Shown here: piece by piece, positions 1-5,886 of the stretch
Position numbering within the stretch: position 1 is the first letter of the stretch
Layout: every line of letters starts with the position of its first letter
Notes under the pieces: generated by a model
Seen by the model: only the letters and a program-made list of their open reading frames with translations
Databases searched by the model: none
Told to the model about the DNA's origin: nothing
Assembly (NCBI GenBank): GCA_036398215.1
Contig: DASWHK010000076.1
Location: forward strand, 1-5,886
DNA length: 5,886 bases
Origin: DASWHK01 sp036398215
Lineage (GTDB): Bacteria > Acidobacteriota > UBA890
Reading direction: 5' to 3'
Position numbers and translations under genes: made by a program

Positions 1-2
1 GC

Positions 3-2384
3 CCGGGGTTCGCGGCAACGGTGCTGCTGACGCTCGGCCTGGCCATCGGTCTGAACGCCAGCCTGTTCACGCTGTTCAACGTCGTGGTCCTGCGGCCGTG
101 GAACGTCGATTCTCCGGGCGACGTGGTCCTGCCCCACGCCAGGCCGGTGGGCAACCGGCCCTTCGCGACCGCCTTTACGTACGCCGAGTACGCCTACCTT
201 CGTGACCACACGGAGACGCTGGCCGGCCTCGTGGCGCGGGAGCGGGATCCCGTGTGGATCTACTACGGAGAGGATTCGAGTCGGGAAAGCGTTCAGGCCT
301 ACTGGGTGAGCGGCAACTTCTTCGACGTCCTGGGAATCGAGATGGCGCTGGGGCGGGGATTCACGGCGGAGGAGGACGACCCCGGATCACCCGAGGCCGA
401 GGTGGTGATCAGCCATGGTCTTTGGCAGCGACGCTTCGGCGGCGACCCGTCGGTCATCGGGCGCACAATCCGGCTCGAGTCGCGCCAGGTTCCGGCCGTC
501 GTCGGCGGCGTTGCCCGGCGCGGCTTTTCGGGCGTGGATTGGGAGAGCACGGTCGACCTCTTCGTGCCGCTGGCCTTGATGGTCCGCATCAACCCGGACG
601 AAGCGGCGATCGCGGCGCCGCTGGAGCAGCACGTCTTGATCGCCGGTCGTCTGGGGGCCGGTGTGAGTCGAGCGACGGCCGAGGCCGAGCTCGACGGCCT
701 GAGCCGGCAGTTCCGCGCCGCGGCCTCGATGGAGGGCGACGGCCTGATCCTGACCGGCACCCGGCCGATCGCCCGGCCCGACGAGGTCGAGGAGATCGTG
801 CCGATCTTTGCCGCCTTCGGCGCGGCGCTGCTGCTTGTGCTGCTGCTGGCCTGCGCCAACGTCGGCAACCTCCAGCTCGCCCGCGCGCTGGCGCGCCGCC
901 GGGAGATCGCCGTGCGCTTGTCGCTGGGCGCCGGCCGGCGCCGCGTCATCCGGCAGATGCTCACCGAGGCCACGTTCCTGGCGCTCGGGGCGGCGGCGCT
1001 GGGGCTCGCCCTCGCGCGGTTCGTGCCCGACATCGTCCTGAGGATGGCCGGCGACGACCGCCTGCCGTCCTTCGTGCCGGATCACACCGTTGTCGGCTTC
1101 GCAGTCGGGTTGGCGCTGTTGAGCGCTCTTCTGTTCGCGCTGGCACCGGCGTTGCGCACCACGCGGTCCTCGATCGCGCTTGCCTACGACGCCCGGGCCG
1201 GCATCGATCGGAGCGGCCGCCGGCTCCGCTCGCTGCTGCTGGCCGCGCAGATCGCCCTCAGCTTGACACTGCTGGCCGGCGCCAGCCTCCTGACCCGAGG
1301 CATCATTCGCGTGCAGAGCGTGGAGCTGGGCTTCGCTGCCCACGAGACGGCCGTAGCGAGGCTGATGCTGCCGGATGATCTGCGGCCCGCCGGCACCGCA
1401 GCAAGGCCGATGGTGCCGACTGATCTGCGGGCCGCCGGCCTCGAGGGCCTGGTCCCGGCTCTCGACGCCGCCCTCCGGGCATCGCGCCTGTGGCCCGTGG
1501 GATGGACGGAGGTCGACCCGCTCAGCAACATGCGCTACGGGTCCTTCGTCCGCAGGCCGGACGAGACCGAGGCGGCCACCCGCCTCGTGATGGCGCGTCC
1601 GATGTCCGCGGCGAGCTTCGAGGTGCTCGGCCTGCGGCTCGTCGCCGGCCGGCTCTACGACGACCGGCCCGACGCCCGTGAGGCCGTCGTCAACGAGACG
1701 CTGGCACGGATGATGTGGCCCGGCGAGCGGGCGGTCGGCCAGACGATCCTCGCCCACGATGAGCCGTACGTGGTGACCGGCGTGGTGGCTGACAGCCACT
1801 TCACCGGCGTGATCGCCATCGAGCCCGTGCTCCATCAGGCGGTCTTTGCGTCGAGGCTGCCGTGGCTGGTGTTTCGCACCGACGTTGCCGGCGCCGAGGA
1901 AGAGCTGCGTGCGCTCGTGCAAGAGGTCGATCCACGGCTTCGGGTCACGGTCCGTCCGGTCATCGACAACATCGAGGAATCCACGCGCGGGCAGCGCTAC
2001 GCGGCCCAGCTCGCCTGGGCCATCGGCGCGCTCGGGCTGGCCCTGGCGACGATCGGCGTGTTCGGCGTCTTTGCCTACGCGGTGGAGGAGCGCCGGCGAG
2101 AGGTGGGGATCCGGCTGGCGCTCGGCGCCCGGCCCGGCGACGTCCTCGGCGTGCTGCTGGCGGCCAACCGGTGGTCGATCGGCGGCGGTCTGGCCGTGGG
2201 CCTGTTGCTGTCCACCGCCGGTGGCTTCGTGCTGCGCAGCTACCTGTTCGGCCTCAGCCCGCTGGATCCCATCGCCTATCTGAGCGTCGCGCTGATCCTC
2301 GGCGTCGCCGCGATGCTGGCGACCGTGGTGCCCTCGCGGCGGGCCTTGCGGGTCGATCCTGCGATCACCCTGCGGAGCGAGTGA
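3..2384 (+). CDS. ADOP-type duplicated MacB/FtsX permease (5' partial)
   Basis: Inner-membrane permease of the MacB/FtsX superfamily with two copies of the periplasmic-core plus FtsX unit, the layout of acidobacterial duplicated orphan permeases. Residues are counted from the GTG at 21. A first membrane helix (about 3-25) ends in the family-typical VLRPW. A periplasmic domain (about 30-255) follows, then helices near 262-283, 312-332, 355-378 and 402-424. A second periplasmic domain (about 430-655) is followed by helices near 662-688, 707-735 and 748-772, eight in all. Both FtsX signatures are clear: the first ends RREIAVRLSLGAGRRRV, the second RRREVGIRLALGARPGDV. The frame stays open to the left edge, and its first codons read PGFAAT, which matches the conserved lead-in of this family. 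The GTG at 21 is therefore internal and the true start lies outside the window. No ATPase partner is adjacent, as expected for orphan permeases. Substrate unknown; efflux or lipoprotein/peptide handling is only a family-level guess. It contains a 15-residue tandem repeat. Confidence 0.93.
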   Translation, partial: PGFAATVLLTLGLAIGLNASLFTLFNVVVLRPWNVDSPGDVVLPHARPVGNRPFATAFTYAEYAYLRDHTETLAGLVARERDPVWIYYGEDSSRESVQAYWVSGNFFDVLGIEMALGRGFTAEEDDPGSPEAEVVISHGLWQRRFGGDPSVIGRTIRLESRQVPAVVGGVARRGFSGVDWESTVDLFVPLALMVRINPDEAAIAAPLEQHVLIAGRLGAGVSRATAEAELDGLSRQFRAAASMEGDGLILTGTRPIARPDEVEEIVPIFAAFGAALLLVLLLACANVGNLQLARALARRREIAVRLSLGAGRRRVIRQMLTEATFLALGAAALGLALARFVPDIVLRMAGDDRLPSFVPDHTVVGFAVGLALLSALLFALAPALRTTRSSIALAYDARAGIDRSGRRLRSLLLAAQIALSLTLLAGASLLTRGIIRVQSVELGFAAHETAVARLMLPDDLRPAGTAARPMVPTDLRAAGLEGLVPALDAALRASRLWPVGWTEVDPLSNMRYGSFVRRPDETEAATRLVMARPMSAASFEVLGLRLVAGRLYDDRPDAREAVVNETLARMMWPGERAVGQTILAHDEPYVVTGVVADSHFTGVIAIEPVLHQAVFASRLPWLVFRTDVAGAEEELRALVQEVDPRLRVTVRPVIDNIEESTRGQRYAAQLAWAIGALGLALATIGVFGVFAYAVEERRREVGIRLALGARPGDVLGVLLAANRWSIGGGLAVGLLLSTAGGFVLRSYLFGLSPLDPIAYLSVALILGVAAMLATVVPSRRALRVDPAITLRSE
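1350..1439 (+). repeat. 45-bp in-frame tandem duplication inside the permease gene
   Basis: Two adjacent 45-bp units, 1350-1394 and 1395-1439, lie in the reading frame. The core 36 bases (1359-1394 against 1404-1439) match at 31 of 36 positions by eye. The encoded 15-residue units share the pattern xxARxMxPxDLRxAG, with 9 of 15 residues identical (residues 444-458 and 459-473, counted from the GTG at 21). The repeat lies at the start of the second periplasmic domain, just after the fifth membrane helix, and keeps the frame intact. Confidence 0.85.
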
Positions 2385-2416
2385 GGGTTCCTGATCCGGC
2401 GAGCACCCTGCGGAGC
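2355..2416. repeat. Near-direct repeat of permease 3' end across the stop codon
   Basis: Two 24-base copies, 2355-2378 (the last codons of the permease) and 2393-2416 (after its stop), match at 22 of 24 positions, including a perfect 13-base core (CACCCTGCGGAGC). The offset is 38 bases, so the second copy lies in a different frame. It would read DPASTLRS, compared with DPAITLRS in the permease C-terminus. The stretch 2385-2433 is the short convergent gap between the permease and the ATPase. No convincing hairpin terminator was seen there. Confidence 0.75.
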
Positions 2417-2433
2417 TTCATCGGCGATCGGGA

Positions 2434-3885
2434 TCATCGAGAATAGAGCTCATCCAGGTCGACGAGCAGAATCCGCGGATCGGCTCGAGCGACCGCGCAC
2501 AGGTCATCCGCAAAGCCGGCCGCGGAGAAATAGACGTAGCGGGTGGATTCGTCCGCGCCGAGGGCATCGTGCGCCCATCCCTTGCCGGAAGCCGCCAAGG
2601 ACTCGAGACGGCGCAGATGACTCGTATGAATCGAAGCATCTGCCGGAGATGAAGACCACTTCACCTCTCCGCTCAACAAGGACCCGTCGATCAACCGCGC
2701 GACGACGTCGATCTCGATGCTCCGGCGCTGCTTGTCCTGCCCTTCCCATCGCGCCCATTCCGCCGCCGCCGGAAGATCCCACTTCGCGTGCAGGCGAGTG
2801 AACGCTTCCCGGCAGATCCCCTCGAACACCGATCCCATGTACGTCCCCAGGCGAGGCTCGATGAACTGAGCCCAGACCTCGGCTGCGCCTCCGGTCTCGA
2901 GGACACTTCGGTGCGGCTCGACGAAGCGATACCAGAACCGCAAGGCATTATCCGAGATCCTGTACCGGATCGGCGCATTCGCCGGAGCGTCGAAATTCCG
3001 CTCCCGAGAGATCAAGCCGAGTGCTTCCAACCGGTCGAGGATCTGGCGCAATGAGCTGGGCTTGCCGGCCAGCCCGGCGGTCGTGGCGATCGCGTTTCTC
3101 TCGCTTCGGCCGCGTCCGATTGCCGCGAGCGCCGAGCGATACTCGGCGGGACTACGAATTCCCTTCTCTTGCTCGATGATGTTCTCGATCTGAACGCGTA
3201 TCGACCCGCCGGGGTCCAGCATGAGCCGGCATACCGCTTCGGCGAGGGACTCTGCGTCGTCGATGCCGGCGAGATACTGAGGCGTGCCCCCGAATATCCC
3301 GTAGGCACGGGCAGCTTCACGGTGGTCACGCCCGGGGACCATTCGGCTGGCATCGAAGTAGTCGAAAGGGCGCAGCCGGTGCGACCAGTCGAAGCGGCCG
3401 TGGAGCGGCTGATCGGCGCCTTGAAGCCGCTCGATCGTCGAGACTTCGGATCCGCACAATAGCATCGTCAGTGGCCGACGCCCGACTTCGCGATCCCATA
3501 CGGCGACGAGCTGCGAAGCCGCGTCGTCTTCGCCGCCGAGCAGATACTGGAATTCGTCGAGGATCACGATCAGCGGCTCGTTGGCGGCGAGCTGCAAGAA
3601 CGCTCGAAAGACCGTCCGCCAGCTCGGGTAGTCGCTGGGATCCAAGTCCCGGCTCGACCAGGCGGCGAGATCGCGAACGAGGTCTGCCCGGTTCATCTCG
3701 GGGGTGGAGTCGGCAGCCAGGAAATAGAAGACCCGGCCCGCTTCCCAGACGCGGTCGAGCAGGAATGTCTTTCCGACGCGCCGACGCCCGTACAACAAGG
3801 CAAGCGTCGGACGATCGACAGGGGCGAGGCGGAGGAGGGCTTCCCTCTCCGCCTCGCGATCGACCAGCACATCCTTTCGGGGCAC
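2434..3885 (-). CDS. AAA+ ATPase, archaeal-ATPase/DUF234 type with C-terminal nuclease-like domain
   Basis: Predicted cytoplasmic 483-residue ATPase, full length for the COG1672-like family. The N-terminal STAND/AAA-type NTPase has Walker A GRRRVGKT (33-40), Walker B LIVILDEFQ (105-113), a sensor-like CGS (144-146) and the family motif GGTPQYL (199-205). A winged-helix segment follows (about 242-296, including RQILDRLEALGLISRE). The DUF234-like region begins near YRISDNALRFWYRF (308-321). A PD-(D/E)xK-like set is visible: E355 in SVFEG, D393 in EIDVV, and E407/K409 in GEVKW. The start is GTG, with GGAG at 3891-3894 five bases ahead. It lies alone, converging on the permease and 158 bp downstream of the hydrolase. 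Its G+C is lower than its neighbours', suggesting acquisition by transfer. DNA processing, defence or mobile-element upkeep are possible roles, but biological function in this family is poorly known and none is asserted here. Confidence 0.9.
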   Translation of the reverse strand: MPRKDVLVDREAEREALLRLAPVDRPTLALLYGRRRVGKTFLLDRVWEAGRVFYFLAADSTPEMNRADLVRDLAAWSSRDLDPSDYPSWRTVFRAFLQLAANEPLIVILDEFQYLLGGEDDAASQLVAVWDREVGRRPLTMLLCGSEVSTIERLQGADQPLHGRFDWSHRLRPFDYFDASRMVPGRDHREAARAYGIFGGTPQYLAGIDDAESLAEAVCRLMLDPGGSIRVQIENIIEQEKGIRSPAEYRSALAAIGRGRSERNAIATTAGLAGKPSSLRQILDRLEALGLISRERNFDAPANAPIRYRISDNALRFWYRFVEPHRSVLETGGAAEVWAQFIEPRLGTYMGSVFEGICREAFTRLHAKWDLPAAAEWARWEGQDKQRRSIEIDVVARLIDGSLLSGEVKWSSSPADASIHTSHLRRLESLAASGKGWAHDALGADESTRYVYFSAAGFADDLCAVARADPRILLVDLDELYSR

Positions 3886-3890
3886 CGGTT

Positions 3891-3894
3891 CTCC
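3891..3894 (-). promoter_or_regulatory. Shine-Dalgarno site of the ATPase gene
   Basis: GGAG on the - strand lies five bases before the GTG at 3885. It supports this GTG over other possible starts: the frame stays open for a short way upstream, and an overlapping frame offers a GTG at 3896. Confidence 0.6.
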
Positions 3895-3934
3895 ACGGTT
3901 CAGGTCCAGACAGATTCGAGCGCGCCTGCGTGTA

Positions 3935-3964
3935 ATCGTATATGCATGCTATCGTATATGCATG
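3935..3964. repeat. Perfect 14-bp direct repeat upstream of the ATPase
   Basis: ATCGTATATGCATG occurs at 3935-3948 and again at 3951-3964, separated by CT (period 16). It lies in a strikingly AT-rich patch of otherwise GC-rich DNA, about 50-80 bp ahead of the ATPase start. A period near one and a half helical turns and the position near the candidate promoter suggest paired binding sites for a regulator, but no binding protein can be named. Confidence 0.85.
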
Positions 3965-3978
3965 TATGTACGATAGCA
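3947..3978. promoter_or_regulatory. 10-bp inverted repeat, candidate operator
   Basis: TGCTATCGTA at 3947-3956 and its exact reverse complement TACGATAGCA at 3969-3978 flank a 12-base centre. The left arm overlaps the second copy of the direct repeat, and the dyad spans the spacer and both hexamers of the candidate ATPase promoter. A protein bound here would be expected to block that promoter. As RNA it could form a hairpin, but no U-run follows, so a terminator reading is less likely. Confidence 0.6.
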
Positions 3979-3979
3979 A
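3951..3979 (-). promoter_or_regulatory. Candidate sigma-70-like promoter of the ATPase
   Basis: On the - strand TTGCTA (3974-3979) is followed by a 17-base spacer and TACGAT (3951-3956). Each hexamer matches the classical consensus at four of six positions, with ideal spacing. Transcription would begin near 3944 and leave a leader of roughly 58 bases. A second TACGAT lies 16 bp further downstream (3935-3940) because of the direct repeat. This is a pattern match only, and promoter consensus in this lineage is uncertain. Confidence 0.4.
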
Positions 3980-4043
3980 GCTCGCGCCGATCGCAAGCTG
4001 ATCGAAGGAGTGATCGGGCCCCTACGACAGGCGCCGCTCCGCC

Positions 4044-4934
4044 TTACCGCAGATGCTCGTTGAAGAACCCGATCGTCCGCTCCCAGGCGAGCCGGGCCGC
4101 GGCCTCGTCGTAGCGCGGCGTGGTGTCGTTGTGGAAGCCGTGGTTGGTGCCCTCGTAGATGAACACCTGGTAGGTGACGCCGTTGGCCTTCAGCGCCTCC
4201 TCGTAGGCCGGCCAGCCGGCGTTGATCCGGGTGTCGAGGCCGGCGTAGTGGAGCATCAGCGGGGCGTTGATGCGGGGGACGTCCTCGATGGCGGCCTGGC
4301 CGCCGTAGAAGGGGACGCCCGCGCCGAGGTCGGGGACCCGCACCGCCAGCGTGTTGACCATGCCGCCACCGAAGCAGAAGCCCACCGCCCCGACCCTACC
4401 CGTGCAATCGGAGTGCTCCTGCAGGAACTCGACCGCGGCGACGAAGTCCTCGATCATCTCGGCGCGGTCGCGCTGGCCCTGCAGCGTCCGGCCGTCGTCG
4501 TCGTTGCCGGGGTAGCCGCCCAGCGGCGTCAGCGCGTCGGGCCCGAAGGCCAGGAAGCCGGCGAGCGCCGCCCTGCGGGTGACGTCCTCGACGTACGGGT
4601 TAAGGCCGCGGTTCTCGTGGATGACGACGATCCCGGGGAGGTCGCCGGTGGCATCGGCCGGCCGCGCCATCAGGCCGCGCATGGTGCCGGCGCCCTGCGG
4701 CGACGGGTACTCGACGTACTCCGTCCGCAGGCGGGGATCGTCGGTGGCGACCTGCTGGGTCGCCTCCACGTACTTCGGGCTGAGCGCGTCGAGGATCGCC
4801 GCGGCGGTCAACCCGCCGGCGGCGAACTTGGCGGCGCCGTCGAGGAAGCCGCGGCGGCTGATCGCGCCGTGGACGTACTTGTCGAACAGATCGAGGACCT
4901 CGGGGTGAAAGTCGCTGGCTTTCTTTCGTTCCAT
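4044..4934 (-). CDS. Dienelactone-hydrolase-family protein, YghX-like, with twin-arginine motif
   Basis: A 296-residue alpha/beta-hydrolase of the dienelactone hydrolase family. The nucleophile elbow is GFCFGG with C187. D234 (in AGLDTRIN) and H265 (in TNHGF) complete the Cys-Asp-His triad. E107 in VIHENRG matches the glutamate that interacts with the cysteine in characterised enzymes. The segments HENRGLNPYVEDV, GGYPGNDDDGR, LDTRINAGWPAYE and NHGFHNDTTPRYD closely resemble Escherichia coli YghX as recalled from memory. Residues 26-31 (SRRGFL) followed by a hydrophobic stretch to about 51 look like a Tat signal or membrane anchor, so export is likely but cleavage is unclear. The ATG at 4934 has a strong AGGGAGG six bases upstream (4941-4947). 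The gene follows the creatininase homologue on the same strand after a 114-bp gap with its own candidate promoter. Natural substrate unknown; carboxylic ester or lactone hydrolysis is expected. Confidence 0.93.
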   Translation of the reverse strand: MERKKASDFHPEVLDLFDKYVHGAISRRGFLDGAAKFAAGGLTAAAILDALSPKYVEATQQVATDDPRLRTEYVEYPSPQGAGTMRGLMARPADATGDLPGIVVIHENRGLNPYVEDVTRRAALAGFLAFGPDALTPLGGYPGNDDDGRTLQGQRDRAEMIEDFVAAVEFLQEHSDCTGRVGAVGFCFGGGMVNTLAVRVPDLGAGVPFYGGQAAIEDVPRINAPLMLHYAGLDTRINAGWPAYEEALKANGVTYQVFIYEGTNHGFHNDTTPRYDEAAARLAWERTIGFFNEHLR

Positions 4935-4940
4935 GTTCGG

Positions 4941-4947
4941 CCTCCCT
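4941..4947 (-). promoter_or_regulatory. Shine-Dalgarno site of the hydrolase gene
   Basis: AGGGAGG on the - strand lies six bases before the ATG at 4934. It is a near-ideal ribosome binding site that fixes this start, and it keeps the N-terminal segment preceding the twin-arginine motif in the protein. Confidence 0.75.
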
Positions 4948-4984
4948 GGGTGGGCTCGGATGGGCTTTGCTGGGGAGCGCCTCG

Positions 4985-5014
4985 ACTCTAGATTCGCGGG
5001 CCGCTCGGGGTCAA
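4985..5014 (-). promoter_or_regulatory. Candidate sigma-70-like promoter of the hydrolase gene
   Basis: On the - strand TTGACC (5009-5014, five of six matches to the -35 consensus) and TAGAGT (4985-4990, four of six to the -10 consensus) are 18 bases apart. They lie in the 114-bp gap between the creatininase homologue and the hydrolase. This would give a leader of about 45 bases ahead of the hydrolase ATG, allowing transcription separate from the upstream gene. Pattern match only. Confidence 0.4.
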
Positions 5015-5048
5015 ATGGAGCTGGCGGGCTGGTCTTGGCGTTGCACAG

Positions 5049-5879
5049 CTACCGGGCCGCGGTCATCTCCCGGATGCGCGTGACCGCCGCCTCGATCTTG
5101 AACTCGACGCCCTTTTCGCCGTAGGCGGCGGTGGCGCGCCGCGGGTCGCCGCGCACCCCGTTGGCGGGGTCGCTGCCGGCGATCTTGTCGGCGCGCACCG
5201 TCGACGGGTCGATCGCCAGAAGCTGCGCGGTGCAGAGGATGCCGGCGTGGCTGCCGATGTCCTCGGGCGTCTCGCCCTGGGCCTCGAGCCACTGGAAGAA
5301 CTCGCCGGGCGGCTGGAAGGCGGCGATGTAGTACTCGGGCACGTGGTGGACGCGCACGCCGCTGCCGGCCCATTCCTCGTTGAGCAGCTCGGCCACCGCC
5401 GCGAGGCCCCTCTGGTTGCCGCCGCTGTCGCCGAGCAGCACGATGTCGGTGAAGCCGTGCGCCTTGAAGCTGCGCGCCGCGTACTCGGTCACCTTCATGA
5501 AGTACTCGTTGGGCAGCGTGATGGTGCCGGCGTAGCGCATGTGGCCGCTGGGCGGATCGACGTTGCCCTCGGGCACGTAGTCGAGCACCGGCGCCACCAG
5601 CGCGTTGCCGAGCCGCCGGGCGATCTGCTCGGCGGCGTGCTCGATGATCACATGGTGCTTGCCGAGGATCATGTGCGGCCCGTTCTGCTCGGTGCCGCCG
5701 GTCGGAAAGATGATCGTGGTGGTCCCGGCGGCGATCTTGTCGCGCACTTCGGTCCAGGTCAGATCGGCGAGAAAGACGGCGTCGGGAACCTGGACGGCCG
5801 GCGCGGCCTGCGCGACCGGCGCGATCAACTGCACGGCGATCAGCAGGCCAACCGTCGCCAGGAAGCCGGTGAGCAACAT
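5049..5879 (-). CDS. Creatininase-family protein with signal peptide and altered metal-site residues
   Basis: A 276-residue member of the creatinine amidohydrolase fold family, near the usual length (about 250) plus a signal peptide. Residues 1-26 form a hydrophobic N-terminus ending AQAA-P, a plausible signal peptidase I site, so the protein is probably periplasmic or secreted. The family core is recognisable in FPTGGTEQNGPHMILGKHH (58-76), PEGNVDPPSGHMRYAGTI (103-120), LLGDSGGNQ (148-156) and SHAGILCTA (210-218). Against the classical EQHGPH...D and NGHxE ligands, E64 is kept, but N66 replaces the histidine, H75 stands at the aspartate position and S152 replaces the second histidine. Amidohydrolase or lactonase-like activity therefore cannot be assumed. 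A different metal arrangement or a non-catalytic role is possible. The ATG at 5879 is only seven bases from the window edge, so its ribosome site is not visible. The frame is open upstream, but the signal peptide supports this start. Confidence 0.88.
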   Translation of the reverse strand: MLLTGFLATVGLLIAVQLIAPVAQAAPAVQVPDAVFLADLTWTEVRDKIAAGTTTIIFPTGGTEQNGPHMILGKHHVIIEHAAEQIARRLGNALVAPVLDYVPEGNVDPPSGHMRYAGTITLPNEYFMKVTEYAARSFKAHGFTDIVLLGDSGGNQRGLAAVAELLNEEWAGSGVRVHHVPEYYIAAFQPPGEFFQWLEAQGETPEDIGSHAGILCTAQLLAIDPSTVRADKIAGSDPANGVRGDPRRATAAYGEKGVEFKIEAAVTRIREMTAAR

Positions 5880-5886
5880 CGTTCGG

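Noticed and set aside
254..1378. 374-codon frame overlapping the permease on the same strand
   Set aside because: Frame-shifted shadow dominated by R, G and P; no motif, and it lies within a well-supported permease.
387..1922. Long open frame on the - strand opposite the permease
   Set aside because: It is an antisense shadow of a GC-rich gene: the translation is low-complexity, rich in R, G, H and Q, shows no family motif and opposes a clearly coding frame.
2385..2433. Bidirectional terminator between the convergent permease and ATPase genes
   Set aside because: Only short imperfect complementarities around GATC words are present; there is no stable GC stem with a T-run on either strand.
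3935..3978. Possible CRISPR-like or insertion-sequence end
   Set aside because: Only two direct copies with a 2-base gap, no spacers, no transposase frame nearby. A regulatory site is the simpler explanation.
3326..3979. 217-codon - strand frame starting in the repeat region, considered as a small partner or antitoxin gene ahead of the ATPase
   Set aside because: Nearly all of it overlaps the ATPase N-terminal coding region out of frame, it has an arginine-rich shadow composition, and it would start within the candidate promoter itself.
4053..4991. Open frame of 312 codons on the + strand over the hydrolase
   Set aside because: The hydrolase on the opposite strand has a full catalytic triad and a strong ribosome site. 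This frame is valine/alanine/arginine-rich filler with no recognisable domain.
4935..5879. Tight operon of creatininase homologue and hydrolase
   Set aside because: The 114-bp gap with a candidate promoter and a strong separate ribosome site argues against obligatory co-transcription, although read-through remains possible.

Overview
The window is bacterial chromosome with four protein genes on high-GC DNA (sampled 60-base lines run about 70-75% G+C over most of it). The left gene is a duplicated MacB/FtsX-type permease of the kind called ADOP (acidobacterial duplicated orphan permease). That family is typical of Acidobacteriota, so an acidobacterial or acidobacterium-like genome is the best guess. 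This is an inference from one family, not a proof.

Layout from left to right: (1) positions 3-2384, + strand: ADOP permease, missing its extreme N-terminus at the window edge. (2) 2434-3885, - strand: an AAA+ ATPase of the archaeal-ATPase/DUF234 type with an apparently complete C-terminal PD-(D/E)xK nuclease-like site. It converges on the permease. (3) 3886-4043: an intergenic region containing an AT-rich block with a perfect 14-bp direct repeat, a 10-bp inverted repeat and a candidate promoter. (4) 4044-4934, - strand: a YghX-like dienelactone-hydrolase-family enzyme with a twin-arginine motif. (5) 4935-5048: intergenic, with a candidate promoter for the hydrolase. (6) 5049-5879, - strand: a creatininase-family protein with a signal peptide and several altered metal-ligand positions. 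No RNA gene, CRISPR array, transposase or integrase was seen.

The permease and the two exported hydrolase-type proteins look like ordinary envelope and metabolic genes, and no shared pathway can be read from them. The ATPase gene stands out. Its base composition is lower in G+C (about 58-65% in sampled lines), it has its own repeat-rich promoter region, and it sits alone between unrelated genes. This fits a single-gene accessory insertion.

The structures not explained by simple gene calling are: an in-frame 45-bp tandem duplication inside the permease; a near-copy of the permease 3' end lying just past its stop codon in another frame; the direct/inverted repeat cluster ahead of the ATPase; and the altered metal site of the creatininase homologue. 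No clearly new multi-gene system is evident. The ATPase-nuclease with its putative operator is the best candidate for follow-up.
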